From: Gemmatimonas sp.
Lineage (GTDB): Bacteria; Gemmatimonadota; Gemmatimonadetes; Gemmatimonadales; Gemmatimonadaceae
Length of the DNA stretch: 62,767 nt
Direction: 5' to 3'
Assembly: GCA_011390805.1 (NCBI GenBank)
Contig: JAABRT010000016.1
Span: forward strand, 1-62,767
The notes under the pieces are model-generated. The model was not told where the DNA came from. It was given only the letters and a program-made list of their open reading frames with translations, and made no database searches. Below, one piece after another: positions 25,649-36,600 of this stretch. Both the position numbers and the translations under genes were made by a program. The stretch's first letter is position 1, and each line of letters begins with the position of its first letter.

Positions 25649-26839
25649 TTACTGCACCGCATTCACCATATCAAAGATCGGCAGGTACATGGCCACAATC
25701 ATACCACCAACCACCACACCCAGGAACACGATCATGATCGGCTCCAGCAAACTCAACAATCCGCTCACCGCCGCATCGACTTCGTCATCATAAAAGTCGG
25801 CGATCTTGGTGAGCATTTCATCGAGTCCACCGGTCTGCTCACCAACGCTGATCATGCTGATTACCATGGGCGGAAATACCTTGGACTTCTGCAGCGGTGC
25901 GGCGATGCTTTCACCGCCGGCAATGCTGGCCCGCGATTCCATGATGGCGTCCTGAATCACGCGGTTGCCTGAGGTCTTGGCGGTGATTTCGAGACCGTCA
26001 AGAATGCTCACACCTGATGAAATCAGCGTTCCCAGCGTACGCGTAAAGCGCGAGACGGCCGACTTGCGCAACACGTCGCCCAGTACGGGAATGCGCAGCA
26101 TGAACTTGTCGATGGCGAGCTGACCACCCGACGTTGCGTACGTAATCTTGAGCAGCCAACCGGCGGCAATCGTACCGATAATCAGTGCCCACCAGTACGC
26201 GCCGAGTGCGTTGGAGAGCGCGATAACAAACTTGGTGGGGCCCGGCAGTTCGGTGTTCACACTGGCGAACATGTTTTCGAACACGGGAATCACTTTCCAC
26301 AACAGCACGATGATGGCGATTGCGGCCACGCCCATGATGACGGACGGGTAAATCATCGCGCCCTTTACCTTACGCACCAACGCGTCGTTCTTTTCAAGGA
26401 ACACGGCCAGTCGTCCGAGAATGGTGTCGAGAATACCACCCTTTTCGCCGGCGTCTACCATGTTGGTGTAGAGATCACTGAACGCCTTGGGATGCTTGCG
26501 CATGGCGTCGGCCACGGTGTGTCCGCTTTCCACTTCAAACACCACCTCGCGGACCGTCTGCTGGAGCGTTTTGTTTTCGCTCTGCTTGGCCAGGATGTCG
26601 AGCGCCTGCACGAGCGGCAAGCCGGCGTTGATCATCGTGGAGAACTGACGCGTGAAAATCACGATGTCGCGCATGCTGATGGAGCCGCGCGCTTTGGACG
26701 GGCGATTCTCGTCAACCTTGACGATGGTCAGTCGCTGACGTCGCAGCTGATTGACGGCATCATCGCGTGATGCAGCGTCAATCGTGGACGACTTCAGTTC
26801 GCCGCCATTGGTACGCGCGGTATACGTAAACGTGGGCAT
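25649..26839 (-). CDS. pilC: Type IV pilus inner-membrane platform protein PilC
   Basis: The protein has 396 residues, normal for PilC/GspF. It has two homologous cytoplasmic helical domains (RQFSTMINAGLPLVQALDIL at about 64, and RTLGTLISSGVSILDGLEIT at about 270) and three membrane spans (about 165-190, 210-230 and the C-terminal IMIVFLGVVVGGMIVAMYLP). It is the core on which the PilB and PilT motors act. The N-terminus MPTFTYTARTNGGE is typical. It lies downstream of pilT with a 21-base gap, in the order comEA-pilB-pilT-pilC. Confidence 0.96.
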   Translation of the reverse strand: MPTFTYTARTNGGELKSSTIDAASRDDAVNQLRRQRLTIVKVDENRPSKARGSISMRDIVIFTRQFSTMINAGLPLVQALDILAKQSENKTLQQTVREVVFEVESGHTVADAMRKHPKAFSDLYTNMVDAGEKGGILDTILGRLAVFLEKNDALVRKVKGAMIYPSVIMGVAAIAIIVLLWKVIPVFENMFASVNTELPGPTKFVIALSNALGAYWWALIIGTIAAGWLLKITYATSGGQLAIDKFMLRIPVLGDVLRKSAVSRFTRTLGTLISSGVSILDGLEITAKTSGNRVIQDAIMESRASIAGGESIAAPLQKSKVFPPMVISMISVGEQTGGLDEMLTKIADFYDDEVDAAVSGLLSLLEPIMIVFLGVVVGGMIVAMYLPIFDMVNAVQ

Positions 26840-26860
26840 GCAGGACTACCTCGTGAAAGA

Positions 26861-28018
26861 TCAGCGGCGGGCGGCGAGGCCAGCAGGCGCCGCACCGTTG
26901 GACGCGCGGGACATCGGCGATGACCCGTCTTCGGACTTACCGATCATGCGAAGGAACTCGTTCTGATCTCCCGACGCACGAACACATTCTTCGGCGCTCA
27001 CCTGACGGGAGACGTACAGCTGGTACAGCGAATCGTTGAGCGTTTGCATGCCGAACTTCTTGCCCGACTGCATGAGCGAGTAGATCTGGTGCACCTTGTC
27101 GTCGCGAATGAGCGCACGGATGGCCGGTGTGACCACCAGAATCTCTGCCGCCATGGCACGTCCGCGCCCGGAGAGCTTGGGCAGCAGCGTTTGCGTGACA
27201 ATGCCTTCGAGCACAAACGCGAGCTGTGCGCGCACCTGGCTCTGCTGATGACTGGGAAAGACGTCGATGATGCGATTGATGGCTTCGGCCGCACTGTTGG
27301 TGTGCAACGTGGCAAACACCAGGTGACCGGTTTCCGCGATCGTGAGCGCCGCCTGAATCGTTTCCAGGTCGCGCATTTCGCCAATCAGAATGACGTCGGG
27401 ATCTTCACGCAGCGCATACTTGAGCGCCGACGCAAAACTCTTGGTGTCGGCACCGACTTCGCGCTGGTTGATGATGCAGGTGCGATGCCGGTGAATGAAC
27501 TCGATGGGATCTTCAACGGTGATGATGTGCCCACGACGCTCGCTGTTGATCTTGTCGATCATGGCGGCGAGTGTGGTGGACTTGCCCGAGCCGGTTGGTC
27601 CCGTGACCAGCACCATGCCACGCGGCTTTTCCGCCATTTGCGCAATCACACCCGGCAGTTGCAGCTCTTCAAACGTCTTGATCTGGAACGGGATCTGACG
27701 AATGACCATGCTCACACAGCCACGCTGACGGAATACGTTGCCACGGAAGCGGGAGAGATTTTGAATGCCGAACGAGAAGTCGAGCTCGTCCTCCATTTCA
27801 AAACGCTTCTTCTGATTTTCCGTGAGCACCGAGTACGCGAGTTGTAGCGTGTCGCGCGGCTGCAGCACGTGTTCAATCGACGAGTTGATGATGTCACCGT
27901 CCACGCGAAGCTTGGGGCGATCGCCGGCCGTGATGTGCAGGTCGGACGCGTCCCGCTCGATCATTTCGTCGAGCAAGTTGCGGAGTGAGACAACGGGTGC
28001 GGACGTCGGTGCGGTCAT
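26861..28018 (-). CDS. pilT: Type IV pilus retraction ATPase PilT
   Basis: The protein has 385 residues. It has the N-terminal PAS-like domain (RDASDLHITAGDRPKLRVDG), Walker A GPTGSGKSTT, the Asp box, Walker B region ILIGEMRDLETI, the His box HTNSAAEAINRIIDVFP and the AIRALIRDDK motif of PilT. The last ~25 residues are a variable Ala/Ser-rich tail. PilT powers pilus retraction, needed for twitching and for pulling in DNA-bound pili. It starts at the ATG at 28018, 168 bases after the pilB stop codon. Confidence 0.96.
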   Translation of the reverse strand: MTAPTSAPVVSLRNLLDEMIERDASDLHITAGDRPKLRVDGDIINSSIEHVLQPRDTLQLAYSVLTENQKKRFEMEDELDFSFGIQNLSRFRGNVFRQRGCVSMVIRQIPFQIKTFEELQLPGVIAQMAEKPRGMVLVTGPTGSGKSTTLAAMIDKINSERRGHIITVEDPIEFIHRHRTCIINQREVGADTKSFASALKYALREDPDVILIGEMRDLETIQAALTIAETGHLVFATLHTNSAAEAINRIIDVFPSHQQSQVRAQLAFVLEGIVTQTLLPKLSGRGRAMAAEILVVTPAIRALIRDDKVHQIYSLMQSGKKFGMQTLNDSLYQLYVSRQVSAEECVRASGDQNEFLRMIGKSEDGSSPMSRASNGAAPAGLAARR

Positions 28019-28186
28019 GTGCGTCGAGGGGCGGCGGGATTACTCCCGCAAGGTGGATCTCGCCCAAGGACGAGTCGCGTGCGGTCGGGAAACCGCCACG
28101 GACATCCAATGCAGCGAGATGTGATACGGTTGGCCATGCACGTGACGGTCTTGGCGACCGCATACGGTGAAGGCCGTGAACGTGAA

Positions 28187-30025
28187 CTAGGCGCTGGTTT
28201 CGCGGATTACCTGATCGAGCGTGGTCAAACCCTTTATCACCTTGAGCCAGCCGTCCATGCGCAACGTGAGCATGCCTTCGGTGATGGCCTCGTCGCGCAA
28301 CACCTGCGAGTCGGCGTTTTGCACTACGAGCTTCTTGAGGTGATTGGTCATGAACATCACCTCGTACAAACCCTGTCGTCCTCTCAATCCGGTGCCGCTG
28401 CAGGCGTCGCAACCGTGGCCCTTGAAGAAGGCCAGATCGCCGATTTGTGTATCGAGCGACAGGTTCTCCAGAAACGGTGCAGCTTCTTTCGTGGCTTTGC
28501 TCTTCGCATCGGCCAGCGCGCGCTCGGTGAAGCGCAAATCGGCCAGTCGCGTTTCCACAGATACCTTTGCACCCTTCAACTCGGCTTCGTCGGGCTCGTA
28601 TTTGATCTTGCACTTGGAGCAGATGCGACGGACCAGTCGCTGCGCCAGAATGGCGTTCAGCGCCGACGCCACGTTGAACGGCTCAAGACCCATGTCGAGC
28701 AGTCGCGTGAGCGTTTCGGGCGCGGAGTTGGTGTGCAGTGTACTGAGCACCATGTGGCCGGTGAGCGCGGCCTTGACCGCAATACCACCGGTCTCAAGGT
28801 CTCGAATCTCACCAAGCATGATGACGTTGGGGTCCTGACGCAAAAACGCCTTCAGCGCAGCCGCAAACGTCATGCCGATTTCGGTGCGCACCTGCACCTG
28901 ATTGATACCGAAGAGATTGTACTCAACGGGATCTTCGGCAGTCATGATGTTGGTGTCTACCGTATTGATCTTCGACAGCGCGGAATAAAGCGTGGTGGTT
29001 TTTCCCGAACCGGTAGGACCGGTGACCAGCACCATGCCATACGGATTGGAAATAGCTTCCATGAACTCCGCTTCGGCGCGCGGCTCAATACCAAAGGTCT
29101 CGAGATCGAGCGTGAGGTTCCCCTTGTCGAGAATACGCAGCACCACCTTCTCACCGAACAAGGTAGGCAGTGTGCTCACACGGAAATCGATGACCTTCTT
29201 GCCCACCTTGAGCTTGATTCGACCGTCCTGCGGCACGCGACGTTCGGCAATGTTGAGCGACGACATGATTTTGAAACGCGAAATCAGTGCCGCCTTCATT
29301 TTCATAGGCGGCTTCATGATTTCCTGCAGCGCACCGTCAATGCGGTAGCGCACGCGCAGCTCGTGCTCAAACGATTCAAAGTGAATGTCCGAGGCACCCT
29401 TCTGCACCGCGTCAATCAGAATCGCGTTGATGAGTTTGACGACCGGCGCCTCTTCCACCTGCGCGGCCAGCACACTGACGTCTGCTTCCTGCTCCTGCGA
29501 CTCCAGCAGTTCAACGTCGTCATCTTCACCCGTGATGTCCTGCAGCAGCGACGCCATCTGGATGTCGGTGCTTTCATAGTGCTTCTCAATGGCGGCGCGA
29601 ATGGAATACTCGCCAGCCAGCACGGGCACGATGTCGTAACGTGTGATGAACTTGAGATCGTCAACGACACCGAGATTGGTGGGGTCGGCGATAGCCACCG
29701 TGAGCTGGCGTCCGTCACGCTTGAGCGGCAGCACCGAATGCTTGGACGCGAGATCAGCCGGTATCAGCTTGAGCAGCTTGGGATCAACATCAAAGCGCGC
29801 CAGGTCCACAGCCGGCATGCGATGCTGGCGCGCCAGCAGCCTGACCACACTCGTTTCGGGAACGAAGCCCAGCTTCACGAGCGTGAGCCCCAGACGCTGT
29901 CCGTTGGTCGACTGCTCCTGCAGGGCTTTCCCCAGCTGTTCGCGTGTAAGCAAACCTTCACGGATCAGCAATTCACCGAGTCGGTCGGCCGCCGGAACGG
30001 GTTTGGCTGCTGCAGGTGCAATCAT
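28187..30025 (-). CDS. pilB: Type IV pilus assembly ATPase PilB (GspE family)
   Basis: The protein has 612 residues. The N-terminal MshEN/GspE-N domain (LGELLIREGLLTREQLGKAL) is followed by the PAS-like domain (ASDIHFESFEHELRVRYRID), Walker A GPTGSGKTTT, the Walker B region IMLGEIRDLETG and the His box LSTLHTNSAPETLTRL. The zinc tetracysteine is present (CSKC and CDAC), but the two halves are separated by 66 residues containing a helical insert, longer than I expect for PilB/GspE. It powers pilus extension. The ATG at 30025 precedes the conserved domain; frames upstream look non-coding. Confidence 0.96.
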   Translation of the reverse strand: MIAPAAAKPVPAADRLGELLIREGLLTREQLGKALQEQSTNGQRLGLTLVKLGFVPETSVVRLLARQHRMPAVDLARFDVDPKLLKLIPADLASKHSVLPLKRDGRQLTVAIADPTNLGVVDDLKFITRYDIVPVLAGEYSIRAAIEKHYESTDIQMASLLQDITGEDDDVELLESQEQEADVSVLAAQVEEAPVVKLINAILIDAVQKGASDIHFESFEHELRVRYRIDGALQEIMKPPMKMKAALISRFKIMSSLNIAERRVPQDGRIKLKVGKKVIDFRVSTLPTLFGEKVVLRILDKGNLTLDLETFGIEPRAEAEFMEAISNPYGMVLVTGPTGSGKTTTLYSALSKINTVDTNIMTAEDPVEYNLFGINQVQVRTEIGMTFAAALKAFLRQDPNVIMLGEIRDLETGGIAVKAALTGHMVLSTLHTNSAPETLTRLLDMGLEPFNVASALNAILAQRLVRRICSKCKIKYEPDEAELKGAKVSVETRLADLRFTERALADAKSKATKEAAPFLENLSLDTQIGDLAFFKGHGCDACSGTGLRGRQGLYEVMFMTNHLKKLVVQNADSQVLRDEAITEGMLTLRMDGWLKVIKGLTTLDQVIRETSA

Positions 30026-30099
30026 AGTGAGACGCGATCCGTGCGGAGGAACGAACAGTGGGCGAAATGGGAGGACAAACTGCGGAACCGGACCGTGAG

Positions 30100-30609
30100 T
30101 CACGGGGTCCGGCTGCCGGTCGGCTTGCCATGTAATGGACGGAACCCGTTGGAAAACGTCACGTGGGGGGCCAATCCGCGTGCCAGCGCCGGTCCGATGC
30201 CCTTTACGCGCTGCAGCTCTTCGAGCGAGCCAAAGGGACCCAACGAATCGCGACTGGCGATTATGCGTGCGGCCAGCGCAGGGCCCACTCGCGGCAGAGC
30301 GTCGAGTTGCTCAGCCGTTGCCACATCTACATTGATGGGCTCAGCGGGCAGCGTGGACTTTTTTGACCTCGATTTGGCGTCCGTTCGCGCGTCTTCGACG
30401 GCCTGAAGCTGACGTTCAAGAGCCACAGCGCCGGCCGCGCGACCTGCCGGGCCGTCACCGGTTTGCGCATTGCCTCCGGCCACGGCCGACAACGCGGCGT
30501 CAGCAAGCGCGCGATCGAAGGCCCGGGCCTGTAGCGCGCGCACACCGCCGCCAAGCACGGCGACGGTAGCAAGGAAAACGATGGCCTGGCGTTCAGATGC
30601 GGTGGGCAT
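30100..30609 (-). CDS. comEA: ComEA-like helix-hairpin-helix DNA-binding protein
   Basis: The protein has 169 residues. An N-terminal hydrophobic segment (about 9-25) anchors or exports it. A variable middle is followed by a ComEA helix-hairpin-helix pair (about 92-150): INVDVATAEQLDALPRVGPA, then GSLEELQRVKGIGPALARGL. ComEA binds double-stranded DNA in the periplasm and ratchets it inward during natural transformation. The position just upstream of pilB, pilT and pilC supports a role in pilus-linked DNA uptake. No comEC is in the window. Confidence 0.88.
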   Translation of the reverse strand: MPTASERQAIVFLATVAVLGGGVRALQARAFDRALADAALSAVAGGNAQTGDGPAGRAAGAVALERQLQAVEDARTDAKSRSKKSTLPAEPINVDVATAEQLDALPRVGPALAARIIASRDSLGPFGSLEELQRVKGIGPALARGLAPHVTFSNGFRPLHGKPTGSRTP

Positions 30610-30674
30610 GGAGGCAATCTTGCGCCAGCCGTCGCATGTGCCTTCACCAAATCATTGCGGGTGCCATCATTGGG

Positions 30675-33600
30675 TTACCGCAACGCCCCACCAAAGAAGT
30701 TCAACTGCAGAATCGCGCTAAACGTGGTCTGCGCAAATCGACGGTTGAAGTTGCGGTCGAAGGTGAGCACGTGCGAACCCGAGAGCGAAAAGGTGAGCGC
30801 TTCCGAGAGGTCGGTATCGGCGTTGAAGTTGAATGCTTCACGCCCGTTGTCCGCGAGCACCGCGGCAAACGGTGACGCGGCCGAGGCACCCAGCGTGGCC
30901 AGCTCGTTGCCCACCACGCTGCTGGCCGACTGACGCTGCCACGTGACCTGCGTGCGCAGACCGCTGCGCTGATTCCACGACGCCGGCAGCGCGAACTCAC
31001 GCGACAGCCCGAACGACATATCCTCAGCACGACTGTTGGTGCGTGCACCCGGTCGCTCATCAACACGGATTGTACGACTGAGTGACGCCGACGTCGTGAG
31101 CGGCCCAAACAGATCCCAGGTAATGCTGGCCGACACGGGCATGCGCTCGGCCCGGCCAAAACTCTGATCGGCAAACCCGCCCAGTTCGTTCAACACTTCG
31201 GTGCGCTGCACATTGCGTGCGTAGCCGGCCGTTGCGCCGAGTGCAACAAACGGCCCCAGTTTGCGCAGCGGGCGCCAGTTCCAGCGCAGCGTGACATCGG
31301 GGTAGACGTCCTGATCGTTGGTGATAAGCGCCTGGAAGTCGTCGCGCACACGACGTGTCCACGTTTCAGTACGACCCGTTTCGGCACGTGTTGTGAGCGT
31401 GAGTGACAACGGGAGATTAAGTCCTCCGGTCACAATGATGCGTCGCGACCGACCCGCCACCGTAGCCAGGCGCGCATCAACACCGCGGAACAGATCAATA
31501 CCGCCGAATCCGAATTGATATCCGTTGCTGGGCGCGCGGAAGGTGTTGTCGTAGTTGGAGTCGAGGGTGCGCAGCCAGGTGGCATCGAGCGGTTGAAACA
31601 GTCGCACCCACTGCGCCAGCCAGCTGTTGGGCTCCAGTCTGCGCTCGGTAAGACGGTTCAGATCAAACGTCATTCCGCCCGACAGCTGTTGCGTCGCACC
31701 AAGCCGACGCGGCAGCCTGAAGGCACCGGTGGAATCATCGGTGCGAACGAGCGCACGTGCGTTGGGATCTTTGGCCAGCGAAAAACTGCTGGTAAAGTCT
31801 GCACGCGGTCTGAGCCACGGCCAGAACGCAGGTGCCAGACGGAACGCTGTGGTGAGCGAACGTTCGCGCTCCAGTCCGATATCGGCGCCAAGCAATCGCA
31901 TGCGTTCGGCTTCGGCGGCAGCGCCGCGGTCAATGCTGTCGAGCGTTGGCAGCAGCACATCCTGATAATCGCGCAGATCGAGCACCTGGCGTGCGTTGAC
32001 ACTCGCCGAGATTGCGGAAACCGGGCGGAACTCTACAATGCCCGTGTTTTGCCAGACATGGTTTATCGCACGCGCCACCTGCCCTGTATCGCCCACCGCC
32101 TCGGCGGGCTTCAGGAATGATGTTGTACGCGCCGACTGACGTGACAATCCGCTGGCCAGGCGGAACTGTGTGGGATTCCAGCGTATCGGTGTATTGCGCA
32201 GCGCTTCTGCAGCGCGCGAGTTACGGAGCGATTGAGGGAAGAGGTCAAGCACACGCGTGGTCCACGTGGGGAGCGGTGCAAGTCGCGGCGCACCGCTCAG
32301 ATCGAGCGCCGCGTTGAGCAGATAGTTGGATGCGCGTCCCGACTGAAACGCGCTTTGTGTTGAGCCACTGCCCCACGCCGCATTGATCACAAAGCCGTTC
32401 ACGATTGGCGCATACCATCCACCGTCGAGCGGCCTGTCGCGACGCAAGCTCAGTGAATAGTTCACCCGACCTGCGCGCGGATTGCGCAATCCTTCAATGC
32501 CTTCGGCCAGAATGTCGGTGCGATTGACAAACAGCTGGTTCACATCGGTGCCACTGTAATCAATAGACAGCGGCGCAATGAGGCCCCATCGCGACGGCAG
32601 CATCTGTTCAAGATGCAGCGTGGTACCCACGGTAAACCCATTCTCCGTGAGAAAGCTTGGCGCTTCACCCAGTTGCCTGAAGTTTGGATCGCGTCGGCGC
32701 ACGGCGGCACGCACGTCCATGAAATCACCGGCGTTGAGCGTGAGCCCCAACTCACCAGCCAGTCCCATATCATCGACAACATCACTCAGTCGAATGTCGT
32801 TGATCCAGAGCTCGAGCGTGTCGTTGGGCATGAGCGCCGTCGCACTTCGCGGTACTGAATCAATGCGCACAAAACCCACGGCCAGCTCCTGCACACCGGC
32901 CAGATTTGGTGGCGAGACAGTTGGATCGGTGGTGTACACGATGTACCCATCTTCACACACCGCAAACCGGCGCACCGTGCTGTTGGTGGGCAAACCGCTT
33001 CGTTTGATAAGTTCAAGATCGGGTCCGCTACAGGCAATGGAGTCTGCCCCGCCCTGCAGAAACAGCGACTCAAGCCGCCCGCGCAACGCCTGCAATCGCT
33101 GCAAATCAACACGCACTTCCGGCTCCCATGCGTTTTGCGATTGTCCGGCGTTCACCGGTGTGCGATACGCGTAGAAGTTGTGTTCATCGCGACCGATTTT
33201 CACAAAGCCCTGCAACTCGCCATCGGGACCCCAGCCATTGCCGCGTCCGCGCATCCAGAGGCGCAGCGTGCGATAGCCCATGAAGTTCTTGAGTCCTTCT
33301 GGAAATCGCAGATACGCTTCGGCGCGATCAAATGCACCAAACATCTGCCCCGGTGCACCACCGGCGAGCAGGCGCAAAGACCGTTCGTTTACCTGAATGC
33401 GACTGGCTTCCAGGCCGGTTTGTCTGTCTTCCGGCACTTCAAGAACGCCCGGGGGCGGAGTGTATGGTACGAGCGCCGTGGAATCGATTGTTCCCACCAC
33501 CGAGGCAATCACGTAGCCGCTGGTGAGTGAACTGGTGGAGTCACCCGCCACACCGGAGATGGGGCGCTCGGTGCGCTTGAGCCACGGTGCACCCACCAGG

Positions 33601-36600
33601 CTCAGTCGTGCAATGGCCGTGTTCACAAAGGCGCTGTCGGGCAGCGACGGGTTCGAGACCATGGACAATCGCAACGCACGCACCCGACGATCATTTTGGG
33701 CGCCAAGCGAATCGGTAGGTGTGCGCCAGTTGAGTCGTACCTGCACCCAGCACTGCTGCATGGAGTCGGCAGGCGAATCGATCGGGGCCGTCTGCTCACA
33801 GCCGCCAATCCGGGTCCACGTACGGCGATCGGACAGATCAACCACAAACCGTTTGAAGCGCTCCAGCTCCGGTGCCGTTGCGTCGGTCATGTTGAGCTGA
33901 CCGTCGAGATCAACGTCTTCCTCATCCAGCCGGTTATTGCGAGCCGTACAGTTTACGCGGCTATCGCCGAGCGCGAGCTGCACACTGGATGTCGCATTGC
34001 ACAACGGCACATCAGTGGTGACCACCGGCACCGGATTGGCCTGGGTGCTGTCGATGATGACAATGGTGTCAGCGCGGTCGTTGGGCAGCCCCAGGTCGTT
34101 GGTCACGGCGTTGAACGCGCGCGAAAATGCATCACGCTCTGAATCGAGACGATCGTACCCGGTAAGCCGTCGTCCACGAAAGAGCGTATCCACGCGTTGC
34201 AGCACGGAGTCACGCCGGATGATCATGGTATCCGGAATAAACGCCACGCTGTTTTCGCTGATGTCACCGAAATCAAATACCAGCGAGGGATTGCGCGATT
34301 CGCGACCGGGCTCGGTGTACACCAGCGCGTAGAACTCAAGGTTTTCAACGCGCGACAAATCAGTGCCACTGGGGTTGAGCACGGTGCGAATGCTGCGCCA
34401 GCGACGACCGGCCTGTGGTGGATTGCTGGCGCCACTTCCGGGACCTGTACGCGTTGTCCACTGCAACAGTGTTTCGCCCGTGGTGCGATTGTATGAGAGT
34501 CCACCGCCGGCGTACTGCGGGTAGAGCGTCAGAAAGAGCACCTGCTCCGGTGTCTGCAAACCGCTGGAGGTAAAGCGTGCCGATGGATCGATCTGATTGG
34601 TGGTGTACACCACAAACCGTCCGGCACGGGTGAGTCCGGAGTTCTGCCACGCCACCGTGCTTGCGCGTGAGAGTTCAAACAGACTGGCACCAAAGCCCGG
34701 CACGCGAGCTCCACCCTGCGGACGACTGCTGAAGTACCATGCGCCTTCATTCAACTGCACCCGCACACCGGCGTCGCTTTCAAAACTTTCCACGAACGCC
34801 TGCCCCGCCGAGTTGGGGCGAGGACGGCTCATGGCAAACTCCCCCTGCAGCGAGACCCGTGACTGTGCGCCCGCATCACTCAACCCCAGCCCGGAAATCC
34901 AGCGACTGAGTTGCGGCGCATTCCACGCGAGATCGCTGGTGAGCCCCGCAACCAGTGAGCCGACCGGCTCGTAGCCCAGTGCGGGACGATTGGACACGGA
35001 ACGCTGTTCCTGCGAGATGGCGGTGAAAGTGACTTCACCGGCATCAAGAGGAAACCGTGAGGCAAAGCCGAGAATCGTTGTTGGTGTGGCCGCGCTCGCG
35101 AAGAGCGGATTCTCTTCGTAGCGCACGTTCACTGTTCGCGGGCGCGTAAACAGCGTATCGGGGCGATTGAAGGTGATCTGACCGGTCTCGTAACTCACCA
35201 CGTAGTCACGATCACGGGACAGCAACAGCCCGTCGAGCTCCACCCGCTCACTGCCCGGGCGCAACTGCGTAGTACCGAGCGTGATGCCGCTCTCTCCGCT
35301 GTCTGCTGTCCCGTTGTACTGGGCAAGCAGGCGGAACACCGACTGCGGGCGTTGCGCAGAATACAGATACTCGTTGGGAAACGAATACAACGTGTCGTTG
35401 GCCGGATTGGCCAACGGCTGTGCCAGCCCCGCGCGCGCAAACGGCTGCAGCGACGGGAACACCACGAAATAGTCTCTGATGAGTTTTTGCCCCGTGGTGC
35501 CCGCAGCGGAAATGTTTGCATCATTGGGGCGCGGCCACAGGCGATTTTCCACGTCAAACTGCGCGCCATTGTTGGCCTGCGACAATCCGAACAGCTGCAG
35601 ATATGTCTGACCTCGCGACGGATCGGGCGGTTGCTCCTGATCACCGCTGGTGTTGGTGACAATCTTGAGGTCAACGGTATTGCGATCGACTTCTCCACCA
35701 CCCAGTCGATACACCGATTTGATTTCACGCAAAAAGTAGGCGGAGTCTGACGGCTGCAGCTCCGGCTCCCACAACAGATTCGCGAACTGCGGCTCGGCGG
35801 TGAACTGAATGTCGGGTGTGCCACCGGTTGAGATATTGCGCCCCGGTACTCCTCCAACATTGACATCGTACGCCACCACCAATCGTTCGTTGTTCAGTCC
35901 CAGCGGACGAACGAGGGCGATCCACAGCTGCGATGGATCGAGGTAGTAGTCCACATTCTCGCGCAGCACTTCATAAATCTGACGCGCCGGATTGCGTGCG
36001 CCGCGCACACTGAACTGTGGTCCCAGCGGGTTCTGATTCTGCGCACCAATGAGCTGACGGTACACGTACACACGCGCCGGACGGATGGAATCGGGCAACG
36101 ACGCAGCCAGCTGCTGCATGGACTGCCGGTTGAGAATGTCAACGTTGGGATAACCGCCGAGCTGGCGCGGATCGATGGTAAAGAAGAATCGCCGTGTTTC
36201 GATCTGGATGTCTTCGATCACGCGATCTACCTGCTGAACAGCGCGATCTCCCACCGTGAAGACATTGTTGCGCGAGACGTTGCCGCGCTGCTGCGCGACA
36301 ATCGTTGAGAAGCGCATGGGCCCGAGCTGGCCACTGGCCTGCACACCGTAGTTGTTGCTCGGAATACCGGCGGTGAGAAAACGTGACGATGGCGCCAGAA
36401 AACTGACGTTGCCCACTTCAACCTGCTGCAGGATATCGTCGGGCCGCCCTTGATAGCGCAGCGAGATGTTGTTTGACGCGTCGAACTGATTTTGTGAATC
36501 GTATTGCACATCCACAAACACGCGATCGGCAACGACGCCGCGCGAGAGCAGGTTCACCTGAAAATCAAAACCCGGCAGATAGTTGGCTATGCAGTTGGAC

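Noticed and set aside
28019..30406. A long open frame (795 codons) on the plus strand opposite pilB and comEA
   Set aside because: It lies fully antisense to pilB, whose family is certain, and its protein has no domain; high GC and third-position bias make such mirror frames common here.
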